Shown one piece after another: positions 47,515 through 59,994 of a stretch of DNA of 64,000 nt. Position numbers and translations under genes: made by a program. Numbering within the stretch: position 1 is the stretch's first letter; every line of letters starts with the position of its first letter. The notes under the pieces are model-generated. The model was not told the DNA's origin and did not search any database. It saw only the letters and a program-made list of their open reading frames with translations. This DNA is from Uloborus plumipes (taxonomy: Eukaryota > Arthropoda > Arachnida > Araneae > Uloboridae): assembly GCA_038373865.1 (NCBI GenBank), contig JAXGGA010001127.1:104147-168146 (forward strand), in the 5' to 3' direction.

Positions 47515-50134
47515 CAGTGAACTCTCACTTATACGCCGCCTCATTTATGCGCCTTTTTTACTTATGCGACGATTCTGAATGGTCCCAGCACATTCCATAG
47601 CAAAATAATGAGAGTGTCATTTGTTTATGCGTCGCTCTAAAGATAAATATTTCACTTATGCGCCGAATTTTCCCTAAAATGTAAAAAATTTAATTTCATT
47701 TCTTTAACAAGAAGTTCTGTCAAGAACTAAACGAGCCTACTTTCCCGTACATCGACATCGGCATTCTCGCATCTGATCATTAATCTTTTGATTATCTGAG
47801 ACTTAAAATTATAACAAACGTACCTTTTTAGCACTTAGAGCTGATTTCGAAAAGCAAAATATACCCCTTTCATCAGATGAAATAGACACGTAAAAAGTAA
47901 TTAACGAATAAATAAAGTTTTGTCGCACCTTTTAAAGAGTGTAACTGTTACAGTTCCTCCGTAGAAAAAATCCTCCATCGTTTTCAAAAAAAAAAAAATA
48001 ATAATAATAATAATAATAAAATAAATAAATAAAAGTACAAAGAGCATCAAAACACATTTTATCAAAGAAAGAAAAAAAAAATAGAAAAAAAAAAAACTCG
48101 TCCGTTAATAAAATGTCTCGAATTTCACTTTTAATCTGTTGCCAGTTGTTAAATATAAATAGAGAATAAAATGTTCTCGTAAATGAAAAATTTTTGTTAC
48201 AAAAAAAACATCGTCTGCCAAAAAAAAAAAAAAAAAATAATAATAAATAAAATAAAACAAATGAATAAATAAACAAAAAATCGTCTGCACAGTCAGTAAT
48301 TTTTTTTCTGAGCCTGCATTTCCGCCATGTTTGCGGAGTCGGAGTCGGAATCAGAGTCCTCACAGAAGATTACTCAGAAAAGTACGTTACAAACATTATT
48401 TATCAAAACCATTTTCTTACAAAGTTAGTTTGAAGAAAATACGACTTAAAGTTCAATATCAACATTCAACTTAAATTCCCCGTAGACGCTAATGTTAATT
48501 TTTTTTTCTGAACGATTCAATATTGAATGAAAAATGGTTCAAATCAAAAAGCAAAATATGGGAATGAGCCTCTCCGAGATCTTTCAAACAAAAAAAAAGT
48601 TTATTCCATTCGGATGGTTCACTCAGAAGTTATTAGGTGGGGAAAGGTTGCTTGAACGGTTCAATGTTGAACGAAAAAATGTTCAAATTGAAAATTTAAA
48701 TACGGTAATGAAGTATCCTTGCTGAGATCCTTCGAACAGAAAAAAGTTTATTTAAATCGGACTGTTCACTCAAAAGATATTAGGGATGACAGCTTGATTG
48801 AGCGGTTCAATGTTGAACGAAAAATTGTTCAAATCGAAAATGTAGATACGGGAATGAAGTATCCTTGAAAAGATCTTTCGAACAAAAAAAAGTTTGTTCA
48901 AATCGGATTGTTCACTCAAAAGTTAGCATCGCGGGACCGGTTGTTTGAACGGTTCAAAGTTGAACCAAAAATTGTCCAAATCGAAAAATCAAATATGGGA
49001 ATGAGCTGCACTCGCTGAGATCTTTCGAACAAAAAAAAATTCATTCCATTCGGACGGTTCACTCTAAAGTTATTAGGTGGAGAAAGGTTGCTTAAACGGT
49101 TCAATGTTGAACCAAAAGTGTTCAAATTGAAAATTTAAATACGGTAATAAAGTATCCTTGCCGAGATGCTTCAAACAAAAAAAAGTTTGTTTAAATCGGA
49201 CTGTTCATTCAAAAGTTATTAGGGGTGACAGCTTGATTGAGCGGTTCAATGTTGAACGAAAAATTGTTCAAATCGGAAATGTAAATACGGGAATGAAGTA
49301 CCCTTGAAAAGTTCTTTCCAACAAAAAAAAGTTTGTTCAAATCGGACTGTTCATTAAAAAGTTAGTATCGTGGGACCGGTTTTTTGAATAGCTCAAAGTT
49401 GAACCAAAAAGTGTTCAAATCAAAAAATCAAATATGGGAATGAGCTGTACTCGCCGAGATCTTTCCAACAAAAAAAAGTTTGTCCAAATCGGAATGTTCA
49501 TTCAAAAGTTATTAGGGGGGGACAGACAGACCGACCGACCGACCGACGCACAAATTTCCCATCTCAATACCCTACTTTCAAATTTTTAATTTTTCGATAT
49601 TCATTTTACCTTTTTATTTTTTTTAACTTGGCGATATTTTTTGGACTTGGCGACATTTTTTTTAACTTGGCGATATTTTTTGGACTTGGCGATATTTTTT
49701 AGATGCATTAAGCTACTTTTAATACTTTTTTCGTCTTTCTTTTATTTTTAACGGGAAAGTAGGCTAAAAAATAAGCATTTTTCTTCATTTTCATCTATAA
49801 TCTTTCGCCTATATTGCTCACGGAAGGCAATTTTTCCGCATGAACTAGAGTTCGGAGAGGGACAATCATCTATTATACATCTATTTAAAGGAAACAATTT
49901 GTGATTAGGTATGCTGCAATTTTTGTTTTTTCTTTATCATTGTAGTTACGTTACAGTAATTGCCAAACCGTTGTGATATATCCCTTTTCTATAGAAACAT
50001 ACTTATTCACGCTCTCATTAGAACCTATGTTGCATTTTAATCCTTTAAAGATGCTTGTTCACTTATACGTTTCTCTCACTTATGCGCATTTTTCTGTTGG
50101 TTCCTTAGGCCGGCGTATAAGTGAGAGTTCACTG
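47515..50134. mobile_element. pogo/Tigger-type element (inner), CAGTGAACTCTCACTTATA tips
   Basis: Left CAGTGAACTCTCACTTATA and right TATAAGTGAGAGTTCACTG are perfect inverted repeats. TA flanks each side (47513-47514, 50135-50136). Near both ends the phrase CTTATGCG or its relatives recurs. No transposase frame is present; instead the element carries A-rich runs (47985-48240) and a satellite array at 48511-49535. Confidence 0.85.
48511..49535. repeat. 146-bp satellite array with three-unit higher-order period
   Basis: Seven units start with forms of CGGTTCAATGTTGAACGAAA at about 48511, 48656, 48803, 48949, 49096, 49240 and 49386. Each carries TTCAAATCG, GGGAATGA, GAGATCTTTCGAACAAAAAA and a GTTCA-TCAAAAGTTATTA ending. 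Unit endings cycle in order: GGAAAGGTTGCTTG, GATGACAGCTTGATTG, GCGGGACCGGTTGTTTG, and then the same three again. The array ends with GACAGACAGACCGACCGACC (49513-49540). Beyond lies a TTGGCGATA minisatellite (49626-49700). Confidence 0.85.
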
Positions 50135-50668
50135 TATTAACAGTTTTTCACATAATTCCTTAGCAAAGGATCGGCTCCTTGTCTTCTGGTTCAAACACGT
50201 GTGTGGTTTTGAATGAAGAACGGTTTATATCTAACGCTTTATCATTCTAAGTTCAGCTACAGCGGTTTTTGTTAGATAACCATATAACATCACACAATTT
50301 ATGCAGGAGCTGTATCTTTAATAAGCATAAAAAGCGGATGTTTAGTGTACTTGTAATAGTTACGTTTTTACTGCCATAATTAAAAATTATCCATATGAAC
50401 AGTATGAGCACAATTTTTTTTAAATCAACAAATTTCACTCAGATAATCTGGAAATCTGGATAAACGAAAGCCGGATAAGTAAAACTTCAGTAATTATTGT
50501 TAAACTAAGTTCCAAACTAGCGAACAGTGTTTCCATAATTGTCAAAATCTCTTAGATGAGCTAATTGATACTTGGTGATTATCTCGCTGAAAAATATTTC
50601 CTGGAACAATAGACCTTATAACAAAACCCTAACAGAGAACGCCACTCTGCTGAGCCGTTCGATTATTC

Positions 50669-50694
50669 CGTCATAAAACGTTCGTTTTATGACG
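50669..50694. repeat. Perfect 26-bp palindrome
   Basis: CGTCATAAAACG, TT, CGTTTTATGACG: two perfect 12-bp arms around two bases. It is in otherwise unremarkable sequence; no larger element boundaries were found around it. Confidence 0.6.
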
Positions 50695-50699
50695 AAACG

Positions 50700-51875
50700 T
50701 CTTTTCTCCGTAACCGTAATGCCTCATACATAACCCGCGCATTTATGCATTCGGCGATTCAAAAATAAGGACTTGTGTTTTGTTTTTGTTGACACACACC
50801 AACTTTTCGAAGCTCAAGCCCCGTGACGAAATGTCCCCTTTCGCAATAAATTTACGGCCGCCATTTTCGTCAAAACTGTATTAGTAACAGGTTCGGGATT
50901 GTTTTGCCCGAAATACCGGATGGCGTTTATTCTTGTTTCGCCATGTCATAATGGCGAGTAATATCGTAAAACCAAGACTATTTTTGAGCCCAAATGCGCC
51001 AAAGCGGACTCGAAAGGAATCATTATTTTGGGAGTGCAGTTTGGAGTTTCCTACAAAAATGTGTCATATTTCAACCTTAAGCAGTCACCTACCGAGTACT
51101 AAATGTAAAAACCTTGCATTGCAATGCGCTTAAATTTTCTTCTTATGTAAGCTGTTTTATGTCAAAATTTATTTGATATCATAAGAGACAGCAGTATATT
51201 TTTTAGAAAAAAAAATGCGTGTGTTTTTTATTATTATTTAATTTTTTATTATTATATTTTTATTTTTATAACCAATAGAACACTGACATGATTATTGATT
51301 TAACATGTTTTACGCGATCTCTTCTCTCCTTCCCCATTTGATACACAACGATAAAAAAATGTGAATGACCAAAATAAATAAATAATATTAATAAAATAGA
51401 AAAGAAGGAAAATTCTTAGTTATTAGAACTTCTGTCCCGGATCAATTGAAACATCTTGTGCATAATTACATGATTGCTAAATTAAAAAACATAATATAAT
51501 ATCAGCATTGGTGACAATAGTTAACACTGTAATGAACTTCAATTCGAAAATATCGTGAACAAGATTTTTTTTCTTTTTATAAACAAAAACATAAAAATAA
51601 ATAAATTAATTAATAAACAAATAGAAAATAGTCGGAAGTTTGTTTTCAGTTTTGATTTTTTCATCACATTAACATCACTCCAAGCAAGTAATTAAACGGT
51701 TTCCAAATGAAATTCTCCATCCCCCATCCTCCGCTATTTGGGATACAGTTTTTTGCATTCATTCCAAAACTCATGAATTCATTCATTATATTGCCTCTAA
51801 AATTAATTTTAGAAAAAATAGTTTTTACTTGGGACTTGATATTACTGTCACTACTACACAACTGGTTATGGTAGA
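50700..51875. other. No gene confidently seen
   Basis: A frame beginning ATGGCGAGTAATATCG at 50951 encodes MASNIVKPRLFLSPNAPKR and about 40 more residues, after a CG-containing leader (GGCCGCCATTTTCG at 50857). It could be a first exon or transposon remnant, but there is no recognisable domain or clear donor site, so I do not call it. Confidence 0.3.
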
Positions 51876-51878
51876 ACC

Positions 51879-52474
51879 CAGGGCCGTATTTAAGGGGTGG
51901 GTTTTTAGGGTTCAAACCACTCCGAAAATTTCCAAAACTATTCCAAAAATACTTTTTATAGTTTCTCACTGAAATAAATATTATTTCTATATTATTTTAA
52001 TTTTCTTATTTACTTTGAAACTACATTTAAAAAAATTAAATTATCATTATTGAATAATTGTATAAATTGTTTTTTCTGCAGTATTTGGTTTTATTGTAGT
52101 TATTGCAAGCATAATTTCTTAGCAATACACCTTTCCCTTAAAAAATCTTAATACCACTAAAAAAACACACCGATTTTTTTCAAGTTTATAAGTACTAAAC
52201 CCTAAGCCCTATTAACACATTAGGGTTGCAAGATAGAAGTTTCAAAAGTACTCCTTCGAATGCGCGTATATGAACATTTTTAACATTTTTCATTTAATAC
52301 CCTTTTAACATCTATTGTAACAAAATCCAACAGAATATAGAGTGCACCTACCTGCTGCTGTAGAATAACCAACAGAAAATAGAACATGAAATCAAATTTT
52401 ATTGACTTTATAGATTTCGCGAGAAATAGGTTTAGTAAAACCTTCTCCGAAGCTAAGGTCCGGTTACGGCCTTG
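51879..52474. mobile_element. Probable hAT-type MITE, CAGGGCCGTA tips
   Basis: Left CAGGGCCGTATTTAAGG and right (complement) CAAGGCCGTAACCGG are similar inverted ends. Flanking 8-mers GTAGAACC and GGGGAATC match only in part. The interior is AT-rich and non-coding. Confidence 0.5.
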
Positions 52475-53765
52475 GGGGAATCGTACCAGTTACAGCAGCG
52501 ACAAAATATTAGTCGTACAATTTCCACGTTATTGCTTCTATAGAACCTGACTACATGTCCCCGTGCTTCTGATTGCTAATTCAATATCATTTTTCTATTT
52601 CCTCACTGAAAATTTTTCTACTTCTCTACTTTCATCCAATTTCATCCAAAGGACCGTTATTAGTTAATTGCTAGAGGTCGAGACTAGCAGTCGCCACTCG
52701 CTAGAGGCGACTTAATAATTTTTTGGCAACTATTAAATATGAGGTTAGTCGTCGAACTGGTGACCTGCTTTTTTTTTTCTGAACAGATATGCAAAACGCC
52801 GATGCATCGCGCCGATTATAAAAAGAAAATAGCCACCAACATCGTCATTGGCTTTAGATTTAACTTTTTTTTCCATCAGTGTTATTATACGAACATCATA
52901 ATGTTTTTTCCTTTTTTTTTTTTCCAATTTGTAATTCTTTTGTCTCCATATAGGTAAAATTTCAACACGAGACGGAATGTAACCTGAAGTAACGTAATGG
53001 AAAACGACTTATTACGAAATATCGCCAAAATGGACGTTCATAACCAGCGTCAGCTAGGTGAAATTTTCATAGAAGCGCATTTTAATGTCACAAGATTTAT
53101 ATTGACAATCTCTGTACAACTGTCTTTTCTGCATCGGTCCTCAGCATAGGAGAAACCTTATTCCAGGCGCACTCCTTTCTCACACGTTTTCCCCATGCAA
53201 CTCAGTTGATACTTAATGAACTAACGGTAATTCAGCGACGAAACATTCGCATATTCATTTCAATTCAAAATAATTTTATGTTATATTTTATTTTTTATTC
53301 TTTCAAGGTTTTTGTGTTGAACTCTCGATTATCTTTGGGCTGTTTAGTCGTGCTGTTTAGTGGTGCAAAAAAAAAAAAAAAATGTTTTCGGCGATGATTA
53401 ACTCATGGTAGATAAATGCATCCGTTTTAACTTACCCAGTAAAAAATATTTTTTTCGGCCTTCATATTTCTTTCTTCCCTCTCCCTTGTGCTTTACTAGT
53501 ATTTTGTGCCTCGGTACTTGTGTGTTTTAAATGCGTATCTGTGGTTTGATTTTGCTCTTAATTCTTAGAATAGACATTAAGTAAATAGAGGGAGCGTCCA
53601 ATCATTGGCTTAGAAAAAGCTGAAACAAAGAACCCAAGTCACATGGTTCAACATCAGCGAATGAGAGACACGTTTTGAGTAAAAAAAAGTGAAAAAAACC
53701 TGATTTCTTCCAATAGTTCACTTCAAAATGTGTCACGTGCCTTGAGATCTGTGTTTCAAGGATTG
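52475..53765. other. No gene seen
   Basis: Includes a small inverted pair around CTAGAGGTCGAGACTAGC and CGCTAGAGGCGAC (52671-52713) and A/T runs. No element or gene recognised. Confidence 0.4.
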
Positions 53766-53770
53766 AAGAC

Positions 53771-54019
53771 TACACTGCCGTGCTAAGCACAAAACTCGTA
53801 TCTGCACTTTTTAGTCACCACCAGATGGCTCTTTGTGACGTATTTTACCTAAATATAATATTATATGATCATTTGAGGATGGGAAATATTTGTAAAAAAA
53901 ATTCTGAAAAAGTATCATCTGAACCAGATACATGGAGGCGCAAAAATTTAAAGAGCAATATCTCAGTTTCAGATCGCCTGCCCCTGCAGATACCATTTTT
54001 GCTCTTAGCACGGTAGTAC
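53771..54019. mobile_element. MITE with CTGCCGTGCTAAG tips
   Basis: Left ACTGCCGTGCTAAGCACAAA and right (complement) CTACCGTGCTAAGAGCAAAA are inverted, and CGTATCTGCA (left) matches TGGTATCTGCA (right). The mirrored frames on both strands are by-products. TSD not resolved. Confidence 0.65.
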
Positions 54020-54247
54020 ACTCATTCCACCTTTATTCCTTTTCAATGCTTTGATCATCTGGAAGCGTTCAGTATGCTAACCGCTCAAAATAGCCTTCAA
54101 GCTTCTCAAAGAAATGACGGCCATTCACGGCCGTAGATACTTTTGTTTTTGAGGGGGTTTTACCCAACAGTTTTCCTGAAATCAATGTAACCAATTAAGT
54201 GTTTTGTTTTATTTATATATTCTACTGATTTTATTTTCCAATTTTAA

Positions 54248-54755
54248 CCCATTAATGCCTGACATTTTTTTTTCCAATGATATTTTGCGTACTGGTTACA
54301 AACAGTGTTTAATGGACAGGAATAATTTTAATAAAAAAAATATTACGTAAAAAATAAATTTTTATTAAGGAAAGAAAAATCGTCCCTCAGAAGTTACGAT
54401 AGACCCCATACTTTTTTTACTAAATTTTTTTTCTGCCTAAGATATAATATTTAAAAAGACATTTTAGAAGAAGGAATAAAATCAGCAATTAACATAAACT
54501 GGGAAGCTGGGAATAACTTTGAAAACTTAGCTTTTTTTTCTTGAGATTGTGAGCGATGTGATTTTTGAGAAAGATCATATTAAAACTGCTACAGAACACA
54601 CTTTACAATGGTTATGTGCTGCAATCTGTTAATAACGAATTTAAACAATACCAAGGTACTAAGTTAACACTATTATTTGGTTGAAATGTTCATTTGGGGG
54701 AAATTCAGACCCTTTTTTGGATAGTCCCTAAAAAGGGACGCTAGGCATTAATGGA
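54248..54755. mobile_element. piggyBac-type MITE, CCCATTAATGCC tips
   Basis: Left CCCATTAATGCCTGAC and right (complement) TCCATTAATGCCTAGC are inverted, each beside TTAA (54244-54247 and 54756-54759). At 508 bp it is AT-rich and non-coding. Confidence 0.75.
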
Positions 54756-55261
54756 TTAAGCACATGTAAAAGATGACGTATCTGTTTAATGAAGAAAAAA
54801 ATATGGTATGTTGAAAACTTTATCGTTCTTCTATTAATTGATAACTCAAAAGAATAGTTGCGTGTATACACATGCAATCGAAGTAATACTTCTTAAATTC
54901 ATATTTTTCGACATTGATGAAATTATGCAAAATGTTGAATTTGATTCTTTCAGATTTAAAGGATTTCGATATTTTCGAATATGAAGGAAAACACTATATT
55001 GCTTCGTTAGAAATGACGTTCATTATGACTGCAGAATGAATAAATAAATGCGGGTAGTCTGAATTTGAAGTTTTTCAGTAATAACATTTTTATATTTCAA
55101 ATGACATTGAAAAAAAGAGTTGAAAGGTAAAATAAAAATCATAATTTTTTTAGAAAAAAAAAAAAAAAAAACGCCAAAAAGCACATTTTGGTAAAATTCA
55201 AACGATTTCATGGAATTTCGGACAGGTTTTGAACCTCAGAAACCCGCCCTTTGAATCGGGC

Positions 55262-55515
55262 CAAGTGCGGATACAAGGGAGGGGCGATCGCCCCTCTCTT
55301 GGTGGACCGGTAGTTTTTCGACATTGAAGTTCTAAAAATGCGATTTCATACGCGTTTTAATGAAGTTGGTTGAAAAAGTTTTGGGGCTCTCCACGGAAGT
55401 GTTTCGGAATTGAAATCCGAAACTTTTGCGATCAGTATTTGCAAACCAGTATGCATTGTAAAAAGTAACAAAGATCAATCGCCCCTTCCTTGAAAACTTT
55501 TTGGCTCCGCTCTTG
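55262..55515 (-). mobile_element. GCGATCGCCCC-family MITE, copy 3
   Basis: Reverse-orientation copy running CAAGTGCGGATACAAGGGAG to CTCCGCTCTTG. Flanks AATCGGGC and AATAGGGC agree in seven of eight bases, a hAT-like TSD. Interior matches copy 1 (AGTATTTGCAAAC-type and AAAAAGTAA blocks). Confidence 0.75.
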
Positions 55516-55780
55516 AATAGGGCCCCGCGTCATTTTAATTATATATTTATGTTATCAGTAATTTCAATATTAGGATCAGGACTGCTACAGACGCTATTAA
55601 AAAAAAAAGTAATAATAACAAAAATATAAAAAATGTGACAGTGGAAAACACCTTACCAGTTTTCATTTATGATCCCAGTATTTCACTGGCAATGATTCCG
55701 GGCAATTGGTATACATCACTTTATATGTCTAATGCATTTGATTATGCATATTTATTATTTGATTGTATCTTGTTTTCCCA

Positions 55781-56592
55781 GTGCCGCAGCACCAGAGATG
55801 GGGCCCGGTACCAATTTTAATGCCGGGCCCCTCCTGTACCCCCCTCAGATTGCATATTTTTATGCCGTCGTTTCAGCACATTTGCAATTGCAGAAAAAAA
55901 ATGGGGAAACATATTTTTTTTCGGAAAACTTTTTTTTTAGTTACGAAAGTATGCATCTGATTTTATTTTCACGTTACTTGTATCGCCAGATGATTTTAAT
56001 ATATTTTTTACACGAAACGACAAGTTTGAAAACAGAAAAACAATTTTTGACGTTTGGTTCGACAAACTTCAAAATTAATAGTTTGAAATCGCATTCACAT
56101 GTAATATTGCATTGTATAGTTGCTTATAACGGAATTTTTAAATTTTAATGTAAATTTAAAAACTGTAATTCGAAGTTTTTGTAAAAACATATTTTTAAAT
56201 ACAGAAAAAGTTGGATAACTTTTCATGTCTGAGATAAAGTGTCCCCGGCTACTTGATTCTTGTTCTTAAAGTGCAAGACACATTTGTCAATGACAGTTTA
56301 GATTTGGTTTTACGTTTGACGAGTTTCTGTAGCTTTTGAAAAGCGGTGCATTTTCCTTTGCGCAAGCGTGTTTCAGTCATTCGTGTTTGTACAAGCAATT
56401 GTTTCATATTGAGAATCGGCAATGGAAAGCGATATTTTTTTTTTTTTTTTGAAAAAGTTTTTCTTTTTCTTTTTTTTGATGAAATTATTGACACTATTAA
56501 TGGAAAAACATGTTCATAACATTACGGGCCCCCCAAAGCTCCGGGTCCTGGTACTAGAGGTCCAGTATCCCCCACCTCAAACGGCGGCCCTG
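55781..56592. mobile_element. Probable hAT-type element flanked by TTTTCCCA
   Basis: The direct repeat TGTTTTCCCA occurs at 55771-55780 and 56591-56600, so an exact 8-bp TSD TTTTCCCA fits. Ends carry GTGCCGC and GCGGCCCTG, weakly inverted. Both ends hold GGGCCC and a GGTACC/GGTACT block. The 138-residue frame inside has no domain. Confidence 0.55.
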
Positions 56593-57200
56593 TTTTCCCA
56601 ATGTTAGAATAAAATTTAGAAATTTATAGCTCAGAGACGCTGCGACATAAACTGAAATGTGTAGAATCCCATCCTACTTCGTAATTATTAATGTATTGCA
56701 GCAGTATAAAGAAGTATTTGCTAAATTCCCCACGGACCATAGAACATGCGCAAAAATACGAAACAAAAAATAAATTGCTCCAAAATTTATATTTTATTTT
56801 GAAAGTCGCCTTTCTCTAAACTGCGTTTCCATATTTCAGGCAGGAGAAAAGAATGGAAAATAAGTTTTTTGCTTGAAAGACCGTGACCAAACAAATGCGA
56901 CTTTCCTAAAATTTATAGTCTTATTTCCTCGCCGAATGGCTTGTTCATAACCGTAGCCTGGCGAGTTTCGGAACTGTCTTCTGCGTCGAATGCACTGCGT
57001 CATAACTGCGATGACGCAATTGCTCGTGACGGAGGGGAGAAATGTTCGAATCTTGGTTGCCAACTTCTTTTTATTGAAATATGCTAAACGTTTTTGTCAG
57101 ATGACTGCTTCACATAAGAAAAATAATAATAATAAGAGGCGGCAGAAATGATTCAGAAAACTCACGCATCTATTGCACACAAAAAGTGCAGCTACTTCTA

Positions 57201-57310
57201 TCCCAGGTAGCACAAATAACCTTTAAACGTTTTATAAACGTTTTTAAGCGGTTGTTACAACGTAAATAACCATTTTACAACCTTTAAAAAACCAAGTGTA
57301 CTACTTGGGA
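57201..57310. mobile_element. Tiny palindromic MITE
   Basis: TCCCAGGTAGCAC at the left and GTACTACTTGGGA at the right are inverted with mismatches, with AACGTTT-type blocks between. About 110 bp and no coding. Confidence 0.5.
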
Positions 57311-57486
57311 TTACTTGAAATGTATTGAATAATTAAAAAATATTTGAAAGTACTTTTTTTATTGAATGCAATCAGTCTATTTTGTCTGAAATTTAAGTTC
57401 CAAACGAAAGTTCTGCAAAAGTACTGTATTGTATGAATGCGTTTTGGAGAATATAAGTCCTGATAGGAAACGAAAGACAGGAGCCA

Positions 57487-57880
57487 TCTGTATTTTTTAA
57501 AATGGATGTATGTTTGTATATATGTTTGTTCCTTATACAAATCCACAGTCGGATTTTCATCAAACATGGCACAGAGGTTTCTTGATGCAATAGAATTCAC
57601 ATGGGCAGAGTTTTGAAATTTTTAAAAAATCCAAAAAGCTCAAAATTCAAATTTTTTGTCTCAAAATGATCATTTTTTTTCAATTTTGAATTTTTAGATC
57701 AATATAGATAAGCCTTTAAGTATACAAATTGATAAAATTTAACACATTCAAATATGAGTATTTTCCAACAAAGATTACGATTAACAATGAAATATCAATT
57801 TAAGGCTCACACATTTTTCATTTTAGCATGAAATAAGTTAAACATATTGCAATACCGGGCAACGTCGGGTAATAAGCTAG
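57487..57880 (+). mobile_element. Short complete non-autonomous Helitron
   Basis: It starts TCTGTATTTTTTAAAATGG after A57486 and ends CTAG at 57877-57880 before T57881, an A|T target as expected for Helitrons. The 3' hairpin is ACCGGGCAACGTCGGGT (57854-57870), 6 bases before CTAG. The 5' part (ATGTATGTTTGTATATATG then a GGATTTTCATCAAAC block) resembles common arthropod Helitron starts. 394 bp with no Rep/helicase. Confidence 0.72.
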
Positions 57881-57884
57881 TTAA

Positions 57885-59576
57885 TGATAAATTTTCTATA
57901 ACTTGGAGTAGAAAACTGGTTTTGTCAGTGACAAAAATAACTGACTTCTTTGGAACCAGTAACAAAATTGAAATAAAAATCAGCTTCGCATAACTATGTC
58001 TGACGTGTCTTTGTCTTAGTGTCAGAGAAACTATTGTCTGTCAGTAGTTTCTCTGGTCGTGTTTGAAAGGGGGGGGGGATATAAATTAACACCCATTCAA
58101 ATTTTTTGATTCATGGTTATTTTTACTGAATAAAGAATACTAATTTTTATATGCCCCCCCCACCCCTTTCCCAGAAAATAGCTCCAAATAAAGTCTCTGA
58201 AACGTGAACTTATAGTACTTTAAATCTTTTCCCTCAGGTTTTTTTTTTTTTGTTATTAATAGATCAGAAGATGAGTAAAAAAAAGTTTTCATACATTGAT
58301 GTATTCCGTTTCATTTACTTTTTAACAACAAATCCTTTTTTTTTTTTTCTAACTTTCTTCAGAAAAGAACGAAAAAAAAAAAAAAACAGTTCAGAAAACC
58401 AAAAACTTTAGTAATTAATGGGTCAGCCACATCTTCATTGTTTCCTGCAGTTTAAAACTATATTTTTCTCCCCACTGTGAAAAACGATAGCTGTCAAGCT
58501 ACACAAATTAAAAGTTTCTTTTTTGGATCATTAACCCTTCTAAAAACAGAGCACTTTTTAACCCCAGAAACCTGACCCTATGCGATATCCATTCTGTTGA
58601 TTTAGAGCTCGTGTCGAAATTCTAAACAATGTAACCGCAGATAACAGGATTAAAATTGAGACCTTAAATTTCCCGAGCATCGCAACGTCCTTCAGTTTTA
58701 ACTGAAAAAGAAAAGAAAAAGAAAAAACCATAAAAGTATTTATACGGTAACTGCGCTTCTGCGGAACTTAAATAAGGAGCATGAACCTCAATGCATTCCT
58801 GACCTTTGTGTCACCGTAGTTACCACCTGTTATACTTTTCTGTTCTGGAGAATCCGATTTTTTATTTGTTCGTTGCTTTTCTTTTTATTCATTTTTTTAA
58901 ACAATTTTCAAAATTGGGTACATAAGGGAGGAGAAAATTGTGAAGAAGGATCACTCTCTTTGCCCACCCCTTCTTTCCATCCCCTTTTAGAAGTTTCTAG
59001 TGGAATATTTTTTATGGAATAGCTAACAAAACCTATTTTCGCGTCATACCCAAACTAGGCCCCTCAATGGTATTCCTCAAGTTCATTCTATTGTGTTTCG
59101 AAAGTGGTTAAAGGCTTATTGTTCAGTTGAACCCGGATGAAAAGATAAACATTATGGACTGTAACTTCATAAAATTTTTTTGGGACGGAACCAGAAATCA
59201 GATTTAACAACGAACTTGGCTGATTTTTGTTCAATATTTGAAAATATTATGTGTGTGAAGGAAATGATTCTCTGAAAGCAACTTGAGACATAAAAAATAA
59301 GTGAATAAAAAATGCTAAACTATAGCAGAGTATATATTTCTCTGAATCAAAGATGTGGAGCTAGAATATTTTCCGTGTCGTGAAAACGCTCCTTGATATT
59401 TCGTAGAGAAGTGAAATATACAAAAACATGGAAAATAAAAATTCCATTAAAATAAATTAATATCATAAAGAGAATATAGAAACTGATTAAAACTTTGAGG
59501 CATATTTATCATATTGAATGAGTGAAATGTAGAGCTATTACAAATATATTTCTGTTCTGAGTAAAACTAGCATACA
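57885..59576. other. No gene seen
   Basis: G run at 58070-58078, C run at 58155-58162, T/A runs at 58239-58390. No recognised gene or bounded element. Confidence 0.4.
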
Positions 59577-59994
59577 CAGTGGAACTCCGGTAACTCGACA
59601 CACGGATAACTTAACAACTTCAGTAAGTGGACATTTATTTTTCCAAAGGTCGTTCTAATGTTCATTTCAATCGGTGAAAGTCTATCTAACTTGACACACA
59701 TTTCCAGAAATCTCTATAAGTCGTCTTCCACAAGTTGTTTTAACTCACTTTTTGCTACTATAGATATCCCTTTCCATGAACGTTATTGAGAATTTTGTTA
59801 TTTATGGGTCGATCCATTCATTGTTTTTCGGAAAGAGTTCTTAGAGAATTTCCTCTTGTACTCAGAGGAGTCGCCCCCCACACTTTGTGCTGTTGGTGCA
59901 GTCCCAGGACAAGGAAGGGGTAGGAGGAATGTACTCGGAAGAGTCCTGAAGAGCAACAAGGCAGTACTAGCTCTACGGGATCCAGCTAGAAGGT

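Larger units (their letters stand above)
47331..50491. mobile_element. Degenerate pogo/Tigger-type element (outer)
   Basis: The left end has CACCTTGTTTATCTGGACTA and TCCGGATAATCTGG. The right end, complemented, has AAGTTTTACTTATCCGGC and TCGTTTATCCAGA. These are diverged TIRs of a pogo-type family. A younger pogo-type element sits inside at 47515-50134, accounting for most of the length. Confidence 0.5.

Noticed and set aside
47932..48363. 143-residue frame rich in Phe and Tyr
   Set aside because: It is the translation of A/T-rich simple repeats on the minus strand.
48511..49535. CRISPR-like repeat array
   Set aside because: Units are contiguous with no unique spacers and the DNA is eukaryotic; it is a satellite.
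50951..51133. Possible first exon of a host gene (MASNIVKPRLFLSPN...)
   Set aside because: There is a CG-containing leader, but no recognised domain, no convincing donor site and no downstream exon.
55732..56148. 138-residue plus-strand frame
   Set aside because: It lies inside a TTTTCCCA-flanked element, is low complexity and has no known motif.
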